Assembly (NCBI GenBank): GCA_004154925.1
Contig: QJNS01000343.1
Coordinates: forward strand, 1-64,000
Direction: 5' to 3'
Length of the DNA stretch: 64,000 bases
Origin: Monosporascus cannonballus
Taxonomy: Eukaryota > Ascomycota > Sordariomycetes > Xylariales
Below are positions 45,626 to 60,377 of this stretch, piece by piece. The translations under genes and the position numbers were made by a program. A model generated the notes under the pieces. The model worked only from the letters and a program-made list of their open reading frames with translations. It was not told the DNA's origin and did no database searches. The first letter of the stretch is position 1. Every line of letters starts with the position of its first letter.

Positions 45626-47353
45626 GCCGCTTCGACCATCTTCGGTGGTTAAAGCGCGACGCCGCTATCCCGCTAAGTGAAGTCACGCGTATAGTGCCGG
45701 GCAATGTTCTCTCTTTTGCTGCAACTCGACTGTTTTCCTGTCCTCTTGGAAGGGTCAGTGACGGATTCATTTTTTCGGAACTCTTTTTTTGTATATAAAT
45801 TTCATTCCTTCAATGCTTTGCTGGGTTCCCTTCCGCGACTGCATGTTGGTTTGTTGCGGAGGTGGATGGCATGTATGTGCTCGAAGTATGGTGGGATAGA
45901 TGATGGCACAGCGGTCTCTTCTCGGCCGGAAAGTAACCACGTTCTTTCTTGCGTTGTATGTGCCTTACTTACCTCGCGATACCGAAGTACCGCTAGTGGA
46001 TGACAAGATGAATATATTTCTACAGCCTCGAACTTATTGCCTTCTTGATTTTTTCATACGAGAACCGTGAGAGCACCAAACAGGCCCTGCTTGGCCTTTC
46101 CCTCTTGACCATAGACCCACCAGAGTCTCCCCGGAGCCCGGGTACGTCTGAATGATCTTGACCGGAAGGGCAAGGTAACCAATGTAGCCGCCGGATCGAA
46201 CGCTCCGTTGAACTTCCAGCTGGCTCTGTAGTGGGCCCGGTGGAGGTAACTAGCTAAGAATACCCCTGGGAGTTGTACTTAGGTTAGTCGATCTGGAGAC
46301 TTAGACCTCCTCCGTTGCATCTTTAATTCTGCACCACGAGCTTAAAAAGTGGCGCCTAAGTATCGTCGGCTTCTGGGGAAGAAATGAGTGGATGAAGACC
46401 CTACCGATTCGCCCTCTAGATTTTCTTTGGACATTAGCGCTATGGCTACACCCTCGTTGTTTGGTGATACAACGTCGATGCTACGCTCGGACTACCTACC
46501 GTTGATGTGCGATGCTGCCTCATAATCAATTGGTGAATTAGCCAATGGACCACCACTACCAGACAGCCGATAAACCTCTCCGTGCCTACAACTTTATTCC
46601 CTTAGCGCTTGGGGGTGGGGTGTGCATTACTTCGACGGGCTCACGCGACTTATGCGCGTACAGGCAGAGTGCAATAGCATCATACGGACCTTTACGTTGT
46701 GGAATGGAGTGGCCGCCGGTTTTGGGAGGGGGGAGGGGGGTTTCTTCGAAGCGATGTGGTGCTCTGGCACCTGGATACCCCGTGCGCCATCCGTATATGA
46801 AATCTAAGGGGTATCGCGTCGATGAGGTATGGCTAGCTGTGTTTGGTTTCAAAGTCCATGTGGAAGGGTGCCCTTGTTATGCTAGTGGACACCGCATTAG
46901 ATCATCGTGGGCGTATTCAGTCTCCTTACGGTAGGACTAGAGCAACATGATAATGTATAGAAATAATCTCTTATTGTCACTTCTACAGTCGGACGGAATC
47001 TCTATTAGCCATGAGCTACTTGAGCTGCAGAGTACGCAAGCTCCGGGTAAGAAGAGCGCTGGACGCTCAAGGTCGTAAGCTGTTTCAGGGGTTCCATGTC
47101 CTCTCTCCGGCGCCGAGGGCCGAGGAGGCCTGGCTGCCTATTTAGAACCCCCCCCTCAAACTTTCACGGCTGACTTATTCTCTGATCCGGCAAACCGCGG
47201 GCGTCTAGACTCTGGAGAGGTACGCCAGGCGGTCGGAAGCTCTGCAATCCAGATATAGCTTTACTAACATAGTAATTGTGGTCGCAACACACTGACTACC
47301 GGGAGGGCTACAGTGGCAGGTACATATATATGAAATGGACTAGTCGTATTCAA
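45626..47353. other. Intergenic between LPMO and NACHT pseudogene
   Basis: About 1.7 kb. The first 300 bases are the LPMO 3' flank. Open frames of 129 and 99 codons start at non-conserved positions and are not recognisable. No transposon ends seen. Confidence 0.45.
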
Positions 47354-50300
47354 TCATAAGCCCAGCTCCGTAAGCAACTTGGTCTGGACGGACTCGAGCT
47401 TTGTACCCTTTCGGTGTCCCCGGTCGCTTATTGCCGTGGCTGACTGCAGGGCGCGCATGTCTTTATATACCATGAATGGAAGCGGCGCCGGTTCGTCGTT
47501 TATATAACGACGAGCCTGCCTGGCAGCGACAACTATCTGACAGGGATTGCTCTCCTCTGTATGACCCTCTACAGGCCTAGATGGCAGAGAAATAATCGCA
47601 GATGTCGATCCAACGGGGATTTCCTCGGGAAGTCGCAGAACTGGGGTTCTGCACTTCGCGACCCTTCGAACGTAGGATTGCGATTTCCCCTCCAGCCCTT
47701 TCTGGTAGCGCCACAAATACGCTGTTCTCCATTCCGTGGCCTCCGGTCGTGGTGGTTGACGAGACGCTTGGTGCTGCCCGAACCAGGTCCAGATCCAACT
47801 GTGTGGCGGATCCATCTCTACTCTCTAACTCCCTGCGTCTCTTTCTAGAAGCGCCTGTGACTTCTTCTATTAGGAGACGTTTTCGAGTGTTGTCGAGGAC
47901 GTATTCGGCACGGAGTTTCAGGTGGGTAGGCCACGGTTGCCCTGGATAGAAAATTGCGGGTGAAGTGCCGCATTGAGAAAACACTACTTTTTCGACTGTC
48001 CATTGAGGCTGCTGATTCTGTACCTTATTTTCTAAGGTTGGTAGTACGCGTCCCAGAGCAGGATCGGAGTGTCCTAGTACTGTTAGCCTTGTGATGATCG
48101 AATGGTGAATAGTAAACGGGCTGACGCATACCATCTATCGCCCAGAGATACACTTTATTACCCGCCCGGAATAGGAATAGGTCCTGCGCTGGATTTGGAT
48201 GAAACTGGCAATCGCTTAACGCTCCTGTCCAGGGCTCTGGCTGGAACGTAGCCTGTATTAAGCATGGTTCTTCAGCGTGATCGAAGTCAGATGCTGAGAA
48301 AATAGCCAGGCAGACTTCATGTGCGCTCCGAAAGTCGGTGTACGCAAATCTTCTTGAACTAGGGCACCAAAGCATCTGGTACGAGTATTGCCCCCTTGAC
48401 GTGGCGGGGAAGGAATCCACTGACCAGAATCTCTCTAGTGACTCATGGAAGGCTAGTGGGATGGCAGCCGTCCTATGCTCTGAATAATCGGGACTGAAGT
48501 AAAAGACCTTGTTCATCACCGTACATGCTCTATGTCCAGGTCCGATGCTTAATGGGAGGGCACAGTACCGGTGACTCAGGGGCGATATCCTGACGCTTTA
48601 GAGCAAGCAAAGTTTGACGTCTTTTGGGTCTAGGGGGATATCAACCGCCGCTTTCTTCTGAGAGCTTGTGTTCTGAACATCTAGTATTTCATAAATTGCC
48701 AACCAACCTGAGGAGCATTCTTCGATCTAAGACTGTATCACGCATGGGAGACGCGCGGTTTTATTTTCCCATTCTCGATGGAAGAGACTGTGCCAACTAA
48801 GTTAAGCCAGATCATCCACATATACAATCTGAGAACTTACTCTGACGGGAAAATACTGAGGATCGCAAGTTGGCTCGCATCTGGTGAACTTACGGTGTGA
48901 GTGAAGGTAGGGTGCAACGTTTGTTGGTGACCCCCTTCGGCCGGTTTCTCTAGTTGCGGTGCGAGCTGCTCGAGCGCCCCAGCATATGTGGAGGCAAGGA
49001 AGCGGCTTTTTGTGAAGAGAGTAACATCACCCCATATCTCTGATGGGCTTGAATGAAGGACACGTCCCCAACTCCTATTCAGCTGTATTAAGTCATCGAT
49101 AAACGAGCGTAATTCGGAGAGGAAGCTCTTGGCGCTCTCATTGACACAATTTCGAATCGACGTTTTGACACCTTTTGAACAGTTTTGTCAAGGATTATAG
49201 GAGTAGGTTGGAAATGTGTATATGGCTTCGACCCAGACCGAGAGATTCAATCTCACGTGGAGGTATTTTGTGGCAAGCTCAAGCATTCCCTGTAGCTCGA
49301 CGCTCGCATTGGTTCCCTCGTTAGCAGTGATTGCCCCTAAACAAAGTTCGATCCAGGACTGGCTAGAAAACCTGAGGAATGGCCACTGTCTGTCGAGCGC
49401 ATCGGCCGAGACGTCGGCGCCCATCCGGCCGGAGAGCGGCTGGATGGGGAGCTGGTAGGCTAGAAATGAGACACAACGGCTTGCCATTAAGGATTTGGAT
49501 GAAGATCTTCTTGGGATCAGGGCCGTTTGACATTCCGGCCGTAAACAGCTTTCCAGCGTAAATCGGAGCGCCGTAAGGTGAATGTATTGGTAGTGCCCAT
49601 ATATGCTCATTTCGATTAGACCGGAACAAGCTACGATAATGGCGTAGTCGAAGGTCTTCGCCGATCCGTCGGCGTCGCCGTCCCAGCCCTCAGGGCAAAT
49701 TGCATCCTTCAGACCAGGCGGCGAGAGTGACGAGTATGCAACCTACATGAGTGCTTTATGAGCTAGTTCTTTGCTATGTCGGTTCGAGGAGTTAATCCGG
49801 GCTTGGATTCGACAGTACATTCGTCTAGGCGATCTAGCCCCTCTGTGTCCGCCTCCATGATGGTTTCAAGTCGCTGGGATTTTGTCATTGCCGGCGAGTT
49901 CAAATAGCTGATCATGAGGCGCACCCAGAGAAACATCCCTTGGGCTCGATCAACCAAGTGTGGCATGATGATATGCTTATTGGTATGATCCGGGAGTAAG
50001 TGTTCTTCAAGTAGCGAATCGATCTCTGATTCAAGGAACATGGATATGTCGGGATCGAGTACTGTACGGCTGAGTTGGATTCGACTTGTTTTGGGCACTG
50101 ACCGGTGGAGTTTTGCTACATCTGGCCGACTAAAGACAAGTACCTTAAGTTGATAGGTAGATGACCAATTGGTGAGCTGTTTGACTAGCTTGTCTTGCTC
50201 CTCGCATTCATCAATCCGAAATAAAGGTTTGGTAAGTGAGGCAAGCACTGGGAGATTGCCTCAACAACTTGACACCCCGAGACGCTAGTCTCCGTCGCTA

Positions 50301-51708
50301 CTTGACTTGGCGCAAGTGAAAAGATGCTGTGTATCTTTTCGGGGCGATGAAAATGATGCAAGAGCTGAGATCCCAGAGCATTGTAGCAGTCGCGTTTCAA
50401 GCTTTTGGAGGTTGATGTTTGGTTGAAAAAGTAATAACACACCTCAGGGGGGGAATCGACGTTATTACCGCCTTGATTGCTCAACTCTTCGATAGCTGAA
50501 GCTGCAAGGACAGTCTTTCCCGAACCGGGATTGCCTAGGGATATTAATTGTACTATGCATGAGACGCAGCATACATACCGTATACCCAGATAAAAGGGGG
50601 CGAGCACTCAGCTGGCGGGTATGGGCTACCCTGCGCGAGCGGCCCACTGCCGGCCTCCCTCCATACTTGGAAGACTCTGTTGGTGAAAAGCCACTCCGTA
50701 GTCCTTTCGGCCTTCTATTGATAGGCCTGCTCGTAGTTTCCTCTATAGTCCGGTGGATTCAGCCAGCGAGCAATGGCCGCAATGGACTCTCCTATGGCAC
50801 ACTATCAGTAATTTAGGTAAGCAAGATAGGGGCTACCCACTTTCAGCATCTTCGTCGTAGCGATGCTCCAATCGAGAGAGCCCACCAACGACTTCTTGAT
50901 GTCTCCCTCTGGGCTTGGCTTCGTTTGATATTAGCTTCCAGGGCATTCAGGGATGCGAACTCCAATTCCTCTAAAACGATGGCTTGATGATCTCCTATGC
51001 AACTCAAGATCTTTCCGAATCTGACTTCAAATGGAGTCCACAAGAGTCTAGCGATCACCGTTGGAGTCCTCTTTATCTCTAATATTGATTTAGTATCGAA
51101 GATAAAAAGTACCGGCTAACCTACTCCCATATCGGTCCGAGAAAACGCGAGCAGCTGCTTCAAAGAACTCAAGGAGGTTGTAGTAAATCCCTCGAAGCGA
51201 CGTCTCCAACCTTGCGTGAATCGTTCCGGGCCCCGATGCCAATGATTCAGAGAGCTGTTGGTATCCAGGCAGTCTTGATGAGAGCTCTCGGATTATATCG
51301 CACAACTTTTCAAAGAAGGTCACGAATTGGGAGGAGAGCTATTGTATCTGTAAGGATAGCCGATACATATGGAGAGGGCGATTCCAATGTGGATAGATAC
51401 CTGCAGGATTAAAAGAAGTGCCCCAAAACAATATTCGCCCATTCTGGGTGCGATCCACAGAATATCTCAAGAACTTTGAAGTACGCTTATAGGTTGTCTC
51501 CGAATCTCTTGACGCCTTCCAAGGCTCGATTAATGCGCCGCTTGTTCTGGACTGGATGCTTCAAACTGCGGATGCTATCTAATACCTCCTCGATGGAGGA
51601 GCACCTACTGAATTGGGACTTCTCAGCCGTGGAGAGGGACGAAAGGAACGACTCATGAGCCTCGTGGAACAGTCGGTCGGAGTTACGATTAGCAGATCTG
51701 GCGGCCAT
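47354..51708 (-). pseudogene. Decayed NACHT-type STAND receptor (DUF7708-NACHT-propeller-like)
   Basis: Relic of a fungal NOD-like receptor, a class tied to self/non-self and stress responses. From ATG 51708: an N-terminal helical DUF7708-like domain (KRFGDN, then AYFKVLEIFCGSHPEWANIV); a bridge ending in EWLF and IWVYG; a NACHT NTPase with Walker A GNPGSGKT at about 50530 and a Walker B-like IDECEE at about 50205; a winged-helix/ARM-like part (SFLAYQLPIQPLSGRMG); and a C-terminal part resembling a beta-propeller (CQFHPNPAQDLFLFRAGNKV). Lesions: TAA 51487, TAG 50715, TAG 49743, TGA 49188, and frame breaks near 51421, 50216 and 49820. The C-terminal 1.2 kb still reads well apart from introns. 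So many lesions mean no full-length product. Confidence 0.85.
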
Positions 51709-52753
51709 TGAAGCGATAAAGACCTTATACTTGTTGCTTTACGTAGTCCCTTGGGGACGGCTTGCTCAGTGATTTATGTAGTTTCGGATGTAGAGGCATA
51801 AAACATGCCGGTCCGCGGTCCGCCTAAGAATTTGCCTGTCGGCACTGCCTGGCTGCCTGAATGCTTTGTCGGCCACTTACCCAGTAGGAACGAGTGTCTG
51901 CTTGAGTATTCATTGTGCATCACGCATCACCCCACATATCAAAACTGCGGGCGATATAACTGTGCCACTTGTATTGTGAAGTGGGAACGAAGAAAGGGAG
52001 GTCATCGATGCTTAAGAGAAGCAGAGGCAATTAATGTCCTTGCGAGCAGGCGCAAATGCTCGGTATAGTGATGATGCAGACTGTGCCGGCTCCAATACAG
52101 TCCGGACCGCTGTACGCTCAAGTCTTAGACACTATTAGACGGAGAAAGGAACTTCGAGTCCTCATGGCAACGCATTGCTGACATTCTCAGCGCCCGTCCG
52201 AGTTTCATAGTTGGCTGTCGGCTTACCCAGCTTCTTTGGAAGGCTGGAATCGGCAGAGGAGGTGTTGCAGTACAGCGCCTCTCACTCCCCTGTGGCGCTT
52301 AGCGATGGCCGAAACCTATGGCCCAGGCAACGTGCTGCAAAATATGGAGAAAGCATCCCAAAAGGTATTGATTCAGCTGGTACAAGTTTTTTTTTTACAT
52401 CGCGTTCTTGGCCTGCTCAAGTACATTAAGCATCTGATGCTCATGCTTTACTTCGGCCTCGGCGCTGGCGACTGGTCCGGGGATGTTTGGGCGAGGGTGG
52501 GTTCCTCGATATTGATTGTAAAGAGAAATGTGAAGGGAAACGCCCAGCTGCGCTCAAGCAAGGCAAGCAGCTCCATCCCGTCTACAGCAGCGTGGAAGAA
52601 TCGTCGAGAATGGAATCGAGAGAGAGCGAACAGTTAAAGTGTTCATGGTACTTCTTCATGTTGATACTTGCCAACTTGATCCATTATGAGGCAGCATCAT
52701 AGCAGCATGGTATTGTTCCAGGGGTATCATTAGGCACCCGTAGATGAGGTCGG
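51709..52753. other. Region upstream of the NACHT pseudogene with two doubtful ORFs
   Basis: Two plus-strand ATG frames are present: 51805-52068 (87 codons, Cys-rich end CGRYNCATCIVKWERRKGGH) and 52305-52637 (110 codons, with a hydrophobic LLKYIKHLMLMLYFGLG stretch and a T10 tract near 52387). I recognise neither. Either could be a gene fragment or chance. The NACHT gene's former promoter would lie at the left edge. Confidence 0.3.
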
Positions 52754-53851
52754 TCATAGGGATAAGAGTTGTGTAATTCCTTCCTTGTCTTTAAGAACCG
52801 ATTTGTTCTCTTCCCACTTAATCCACGCCATGCCCTGTAAAAGACTGTCGGCAAGGTCGTCAATTTTTTTGATGCCACCATCTTCGCCGACCTCGTTGCT
52901 TTTTTTGACACTCGGCCTCCGTGCCCCCGGTTTCCGCTTCCAATGTTGAAAGTAAGTCTCGATCATGGCTTCAACATCTTTATTCTGGGATAATATGATA
53001 TCCCTCTCCTCGAGCCAGTTGCCCAGAATATCCATTTTCTCTTTCTTCATGGTCAACTTCGCCTTCTGGCGCGTACTCCTAGTCCCCGCCGCCTTTTCTT
53101 TCGGCGTGTGTGCCTCCAGGTCATCATCCACTGAAAGCGTCGACTGCTCCGCAACAACCTCCTGTGCAACAACTTCCGCGTTCCCGCCCTCGCTACCCAG
53201 CCAGAACGGCGCGGCGCGGCTCGGCGCGACCGACACCACCTCGCCGTCCCAGTGCCCGCACTCCTTCAGGGTGTGGAACACGGCGTGCATCATGGCCTCG
53301 AGCGTGTTCACCCGCAGAGTCCACTCCTGTACCGGCGCGGCCCCATGCGTGCGAAACCGCTGCCGCTCGATCAGCACGTGCGTGGGGTTCAGCGGCAGCA
53401 GGGTCTGCCGCACAAACCGCACTGCCGTGGCCGACAGCGCGGACGGGCTGAATGCGTCGCCGTTCTTTCCAGCGGAAGGGGAAGCGCTGACGAGGTCGTG
53501 CCGCCGCCAGGAGTGCAGATGCACCTGCGGAGGCGCGCCGGCGATCTGTGATACCGTGATACCTGGGCCGGATACTGAATTCGTGACCCCTGCCGGCGTC
53601 AAGAGGCTGTATGCGAGGTTCCGCAGCCCGAGGTCGACGCTCAGGATCCGGGGGCAGTCGCCTGTCGTATGCGAGGCCTGGCAGACGGGAGCCGCGCTCG
53701 CTGCTGCGTCGGAGATGCGCTCTGCGATGTCCTTCTTGGTGCCGGACATGGCGAGTCCGCAGAGGAAGGCGACGCGTTTTAGTTGTGCGAGTTTAAGCGA
53801 CGACGGCACGACTGTGTCGCGTACCACGGCGGCGGCAGCGGCGGCGACCAT
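52754..53851 (-). CDS. ydc2: Mitochondrial Holliday-junction resolvase, Ydc2/Cce1 type
   Basis: Cuts four-way DNA junctions in mitochondrial DNA recombination and segregation. One exon from ATG 53851, 365 residues. The N-terminal Ala/Val-rich basic stretch could act as mitochondrial targeting sequence. A SAP-like helix-extended-helix lies at about 20-48 (LKLAQLKRVAFLCGLAMSG). The RNase H-like nuclease core follows, with acidic residues in RILSVDLGLRNLAYS (Asp73), LIERQRFRTHG (Glu162) and the C-terminal KKIDDLADSLLQGMAWIKW Asp pair. Between these sits a charged, lower-complexity insert (about 225-275). An upstream TTG in frame could not serve as a normal start, so the first ATG was chosen. The gene is divergent from glutathione reductase. 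Confidence 0.9.
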   Translation of the reverse strand: MVAAAAAAVVRDTVVPSSLKLAQLKRVAFLCGLAMSGTKKDIAERISDAAASAAPVCQASHTTGDCPRILSVDLGLRNLAYSLLTPAGVTNSVSGPGITVSQIAGAPPQVHLHSWRRHDLVSASPSAGKNGDAFSPSALSATAVRFVRQTLLPLNPTHVLIERQRFRTHGAAPVQEWTLRVNTLEAMMHAVFHTLKECGHWDGEVVSVAPSRAAPFWLGSEGGNAEVVAQEVVAEQSTLSVDDDLEAHTPKEKAAGTRSTRQKAKLTMKKEKMDILGNWLEERDIILSQNKDVEAMIETYFQHWKRKPGARRPSVKKSNEVGEDGGIKKIDDLADSLLQGMAWIKWEENKSVLKDKEGITQLLSL

Positions 53852-56317
<2,466 letters not shown>

Positions 56318-56762
56318 GCTATTGCGTATGGTGACGGGGGAGTCGGTTGGGGTGGGATGCACACTGGCCCCGGGATCTAAGCGTCAAACACCAGGGATGA
56401 AAAATATTTGATGCATATAGGGGGTATATATATAAAGTAGGCAGGCGGAACGGAGCATTCCAAAACTCAGCAAATATTGGGACAATTGTGCTACGGTGAG
56501 GATAACGGCGTGAGCGTTAACATTTCCCTGTCGCTAGCGATAATGTCCATTACGCTTTTCCCTAGCAAATGGTGTTACAATATCAGCGCAGCACACCCCT
56601 TCCATACATACGGGTTACTACATACGGGTTATCGCGATCTCCCCTATCCGCCATAATGGCACGGGATTGGGGTGCTCCACGCGAAAACATCCTCCTTCCC
56701 GTAGGCCCAATTTCAAGGCCCGGGGCCTCACCCTAAACCACCGGGTGGCGCGCGAGCGTTCA
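56318..56762. other. Convergent spacer between glr1 and RecQ gene
   Basis: 445 bases with the two 3' ends facing each other. A TATATATA tract lies near 56428, and the 9-bp phrase CATACGGGTTA is repeated at 56607 and 56619. No gene supported. Confidence 0.5.
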
Positions 56763-58299
56763 TCAATCGTCCCAGTCCACCTCGTAATGCCCCTCCTCGC
56801 GCTGCGTGCTGACCCACTCCTCGCTCGCGAGCCCCTTGAGGAACCGGCGCTGGAGGTCGGCGCTATCCTTGTGCCAGTCGCAGGCGTAGTCGCAGCCGGG
56901 GAAGTCGGCCTCACCGAAATACCTGCAGATGAGGCGGTGGCGGCACGCGCTCGTGCTCTCGCAATACTCGGCGAGGGCGCGCAGACTCTCAGCGCGGGCC
57001 TCGAAGTTGGACATCTCGTTGCCGTTACTACCGTTGGCGCTGGCCGCCGGGCGGTGGTGGTCGCGCATAACCAGGCTGCTAACGCGGTCCCGGTCCTCGC
57101 GGCTGTAGTACAGGAAGCAGTAGGCGGCGTTGCCGTCGCGGCCGGCGCGGCCGGCCTCCTGGTAGTAGCCCTCGAACGACTTGGGAAGGCGCCAGTGCAC
57201 GACGAAGCGCACGTTCTCCTTGTCGATGCCCATGCCGAAGGCCGTCGTCGCCACGATGACGTCATAACCCGGCTCGTCGGCCACCCACTTCGCCAGCGTG
57301 CGCTCCTTGGTCTCGCTCGACAGCTTGGCGTGGAAGGGCGCCGCACCGACGCCCTCCTGGCGGAGCCGTGAGGCCAGGTTCTCGCACTCGTCGCGCGACG
57401 TCGTGTAGATGATGCCCGGGACGTTCTCTGGGCGCTGGTTAAGCGCCTCGATCTCTCCCTTCCGTTCGTCGGTGGAGCGTCGTTGGTACACGCCTCGTAT
57501 CCACTTGAGGAAGTCGTCGAGGCGTCGGTCGTCCTCGTCGCGCGTGAAACGGATTTCTAGATGCAGATTCGGCCGGTGGGCTGTCATGGTGAAGGTGCTG
57601 AGCCGGTCTGGGTCGGCGTCCAGCCCGAGAGTGGCAAGCACGTCTTTGCGGACCTGACTGTTGGCGGTGGCAGTTAGGCACATGAGGGGAACGTCCGGGA
57701 AGGACTCGCGGAACCAGGAGAGTCGTTTGAAGTCCTTGCGGAAGTCGTGGCCCCATTCTGAGATGCAGTGGGCTTCGTCGATGGCGATACGTGCCAATTC
57801 CTGCTGTTCGTGGACGACCTTCAACCTCTTTCGAAAGTGCTCTTGGGCGCACTGTTCGGGGGTGACGTAGAGTAGCCTAATATGCGGGTGGCCGGTTCTT
57901 AGGTCGTTGAGGATGTTGTCCCTCTCAGATGAAGATGTGTTACCATTCAGCGAGCTGGCGTTGATGCCGGCAGCCCGCAAAGCTTCCACCTGGTTCATCA
58001 TGAGACTCAGGAGCGGCGACACGACAATTGTGACTGCGGTTCCACATTAAACCATCAACATCATCAGTAAAGTACAGTTGTATGCGATACTTACTCCCTT
58101 GATCCAGCACAGCCGGTAGCTGAAAGCATAGACTCTTCCCGAAGGAAGTGGCGGCCTGGACGAAAACATCTTTGCCCTCTAGTGCAGCTTGTATGATCTC
58201 TCGTTGAAACGGCCGGAAGGCGACCTTGTTGAACTGCTTCCGCAGCGTGTATTCCAGATCATGGGAGAAATTGGAGCTGGATCGCCGCAAAGGAGGCAT
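56763..58299 (-). CDS. RecQ-family DNA helicase, short form
   Basis: ATP-driven 3'-5' DNA unwinding enzyme of genome maintenance. Exons 58299-58095 and 58033-56763 with a 61-nt intron, 491 residues. Motifs in order: motif 0 FRPFQREIIQAALEGKD; Walker A ATSFGKSLCFQLP; motif Ia VVSPLLSLM; DEAH box IDEAHCISEWGHDFR; LTATAN; motif V DVIVATTAFGMGIDKENVR; motif VI QEAGRAGRDG. The zinc-binding subdomain is present (CRHRLICRYFG, later CDYACD). There is no winged-helix RQC extension beyond it and no HRDC domain; the protein stops soon after. This is the compact RecQ type seen as a second RecQ in filamentous fungi rather than the large Sgs1/QDE-3 type. Gene symbol left open. Confidence 0.9.
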
Positions 58300-60377
58300 C
58301 TTGCCAAGCGATATGGTCTTTAGGAACGGTATGAGATTAAAGTCTTGTCTCGGCCCACATCCGATAGACTCAGCATCACACCTATCCGGCCGACAGAGTC
58401 TCCCTGGTAAACACTACTGCGGTCCGCTCCCCACGTGGCATTTGCATTATCGAATCGAGATTCCGAATGGATCCCGAACCGATCTGTTGGATGCGGAACA
58501 AAATTGCAGAATCCCCAAGAGCCCGTTGGCGGATGTGGTAGCCGAACTTGCTCAGCTTCCTAATATAAATTGCATGTGCATGACAGCCTGCATGCCCCTA
58601 TTATTAGAATATAGAGTTGCAGTCCGATATCGACCAGGATGGTTAGGCCGTTGAATCTAACAACCGATTTTCGAAGACTTGATCTGTTACTCATCCAAGT
58701 AGGTAGAAGATTACCTCTTAGTCAGAAAAGTGATGGTGAATATACGGGAGCAGACCAAGAATTGCTCATAATCGATTCGCATGGGTTGACCTCATACCCT
58801 GGAGGGGTTGTAGAAGGATGAGGCTCTGTGTTGTTCTGTGTCGCCATTTCAACCGGCCCCTGTTTGGTTCTCCGCTCCCGCGTGGCGTCTATTTAGCGAG
58901 GAATAATTCATAGGTGCCTTGCATTTTCCGGGGCGCACTAGGTACCTAGCAACGGACCTTTCTCAATGTTCGTGTTCCTTCTGTTGTCACAAAAGACCCA
59001 TTCTTGGCATCCTTTTTAATGTTCTTCTTGAGGGGGGTTTACTGGTCGGTGGTCTGGCCTCGGCACACCACAAGCCGTGCCGAAACATATCAAACGCACC
59101 ATATTGGCTTGAGCATCACCCCCCTAACAGCCCTGACAGCCAGTAAAATTTACTGTGCCTAGAGTAAAGGGGGAGGTGAAAGTCACACCAGCCACACACC
59201 GTCAAAGGAAGTGGGTCTTTTTGCTGTTGTGCTCACGAGTGTTCCTCAGTGTTCCTCACACCTGAAAAGACCCAACCAATGGCCCCCTCCCTTCCCTTTT
59301 CAAGCGACACGGCGGCTTACTGTCTTGCTACGTGAGATCCGTCATCAATTGATCTATCACAGTCTGAATCAATGTTAATGTGGTATCGCGTGGCGGAGGA
59401 ATGGACGGATTATCCCGACATCCCTTTTTTTTCACGTTGTATAATCTATCCCACTTTTTCAAACTCCTTATGCGCGTTTTGTATAGTAAACAAAGGAGAA
59501 GAGGCGCCCTTCATTCGCCTCCAAATTCTCCTTTGAATGTCTCAAGTCTTCAAACTGGAATAGAGTGCCTCCAGTCACGCTTTGCCATTACGCAACGCCA
59601 ACCGTTAACCTCTTCTGTTTAAAGGTTAGAATAAAAGACAGGCGAAAGAAGGTCAACGACGTCAGTCCACTTCGAAACCAGGGGATTGGGGCAGCTAGGG
59701 GAGACTACCGATAACCGATAGACCAACCTTCCTTCATGTGGTCAGACACTCGAGAATCCCCACAGCCTCCCCAGCAAAGGCCCAGCCTCAGACCGCCAAG
59801 GTCTATATCCACCTCTTCCCAGTCGCTCACTCTCGTACTGCAACGATACCCATGCCCATTTTGTTCTCTCATCATCCTGACCTATCGACCCGGCCTGTTT
59901 CAACTTCAAACATTTTCTCGTACGCCATCGGCAAGGGCTGTCTCGTTGAAATACACACCTGCCGTCCTTCAACTTGGTCCCCGTCTCATTTTCTTAACCC
60001 CTCTCTTATCCTCCTCGCCGCTGCCAATTCTAAGCTACATACAGCTCCTGAGTGGTTGCCGACTAACACCGAACAACCATGACCACAACGCCGATCACCG
60101 ACATACTCGACTTCATCTCCCATTAAAGTCCTCTTGGATGAACCCGATTCTAACTCAGCAGTGCATCATCATAATCCCACGATGGTCTTAAAACTTAACG
60201 TCTCTCTTGTTACTTATTCAACATCTCAACCCTATCGGGCCTAGATACCCCGGCGTTATTGGTTCATAAAGCCCGATTTACTCGTTGGGCTGAAACCATT
60301 CCCTGAGTCCACTGATTCGAACCACGCGCATATATACAAACAATCTCCGGGCAGTACGGCCCTCAGCTCTTTCCGTC
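58300..60377. promoter_or_regulatory. Divergent region between RecQ and Sog2 genes
   Basis: About 2.1 kb. The RecQ promoter lies at the left. The right 700 bases are pyrimidine-rich and likely include a long Sog2 leader. The near-palindrome ACTAGGTACCTAG sits at 58939-58951. No RNA gene supported; a TGGTTCGAATC on the minus strand near 60310 is not part of a tRNA fold. Confidence 0.45.
59736..60191 (+). other. Candidate upstream ORF in the Sog2 leader, 151 codons
   Basis: ATG 59736 opens a 151-codon frame that ends 186 bases before the Sog2 start. Its product is rich in Pro, Leu, Ser and Thr and looks like translated pyrimidine-rich leader, not a conserved protein. If the Sog2 transcript starts upstream of it, translation would have to bypass it. 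It could equally be untranscribed. Confidence 0.25.

Noticed and set aside
51339..51341. Apparent further stop codon in the NACHT pseudogene
   Set aside because: It disappears if the intron acceptor is taken as CAATAG just before CTCTCC, which keeps the frame and the family sequence. I therefore do not count it as a lesion.
60305..60325. tRNA B-box-like TGGTTCGAATC on the minus strand
   Set aside because: No flanking T-arm or acceptor stem can be formed and no A-box lies at the right distance.
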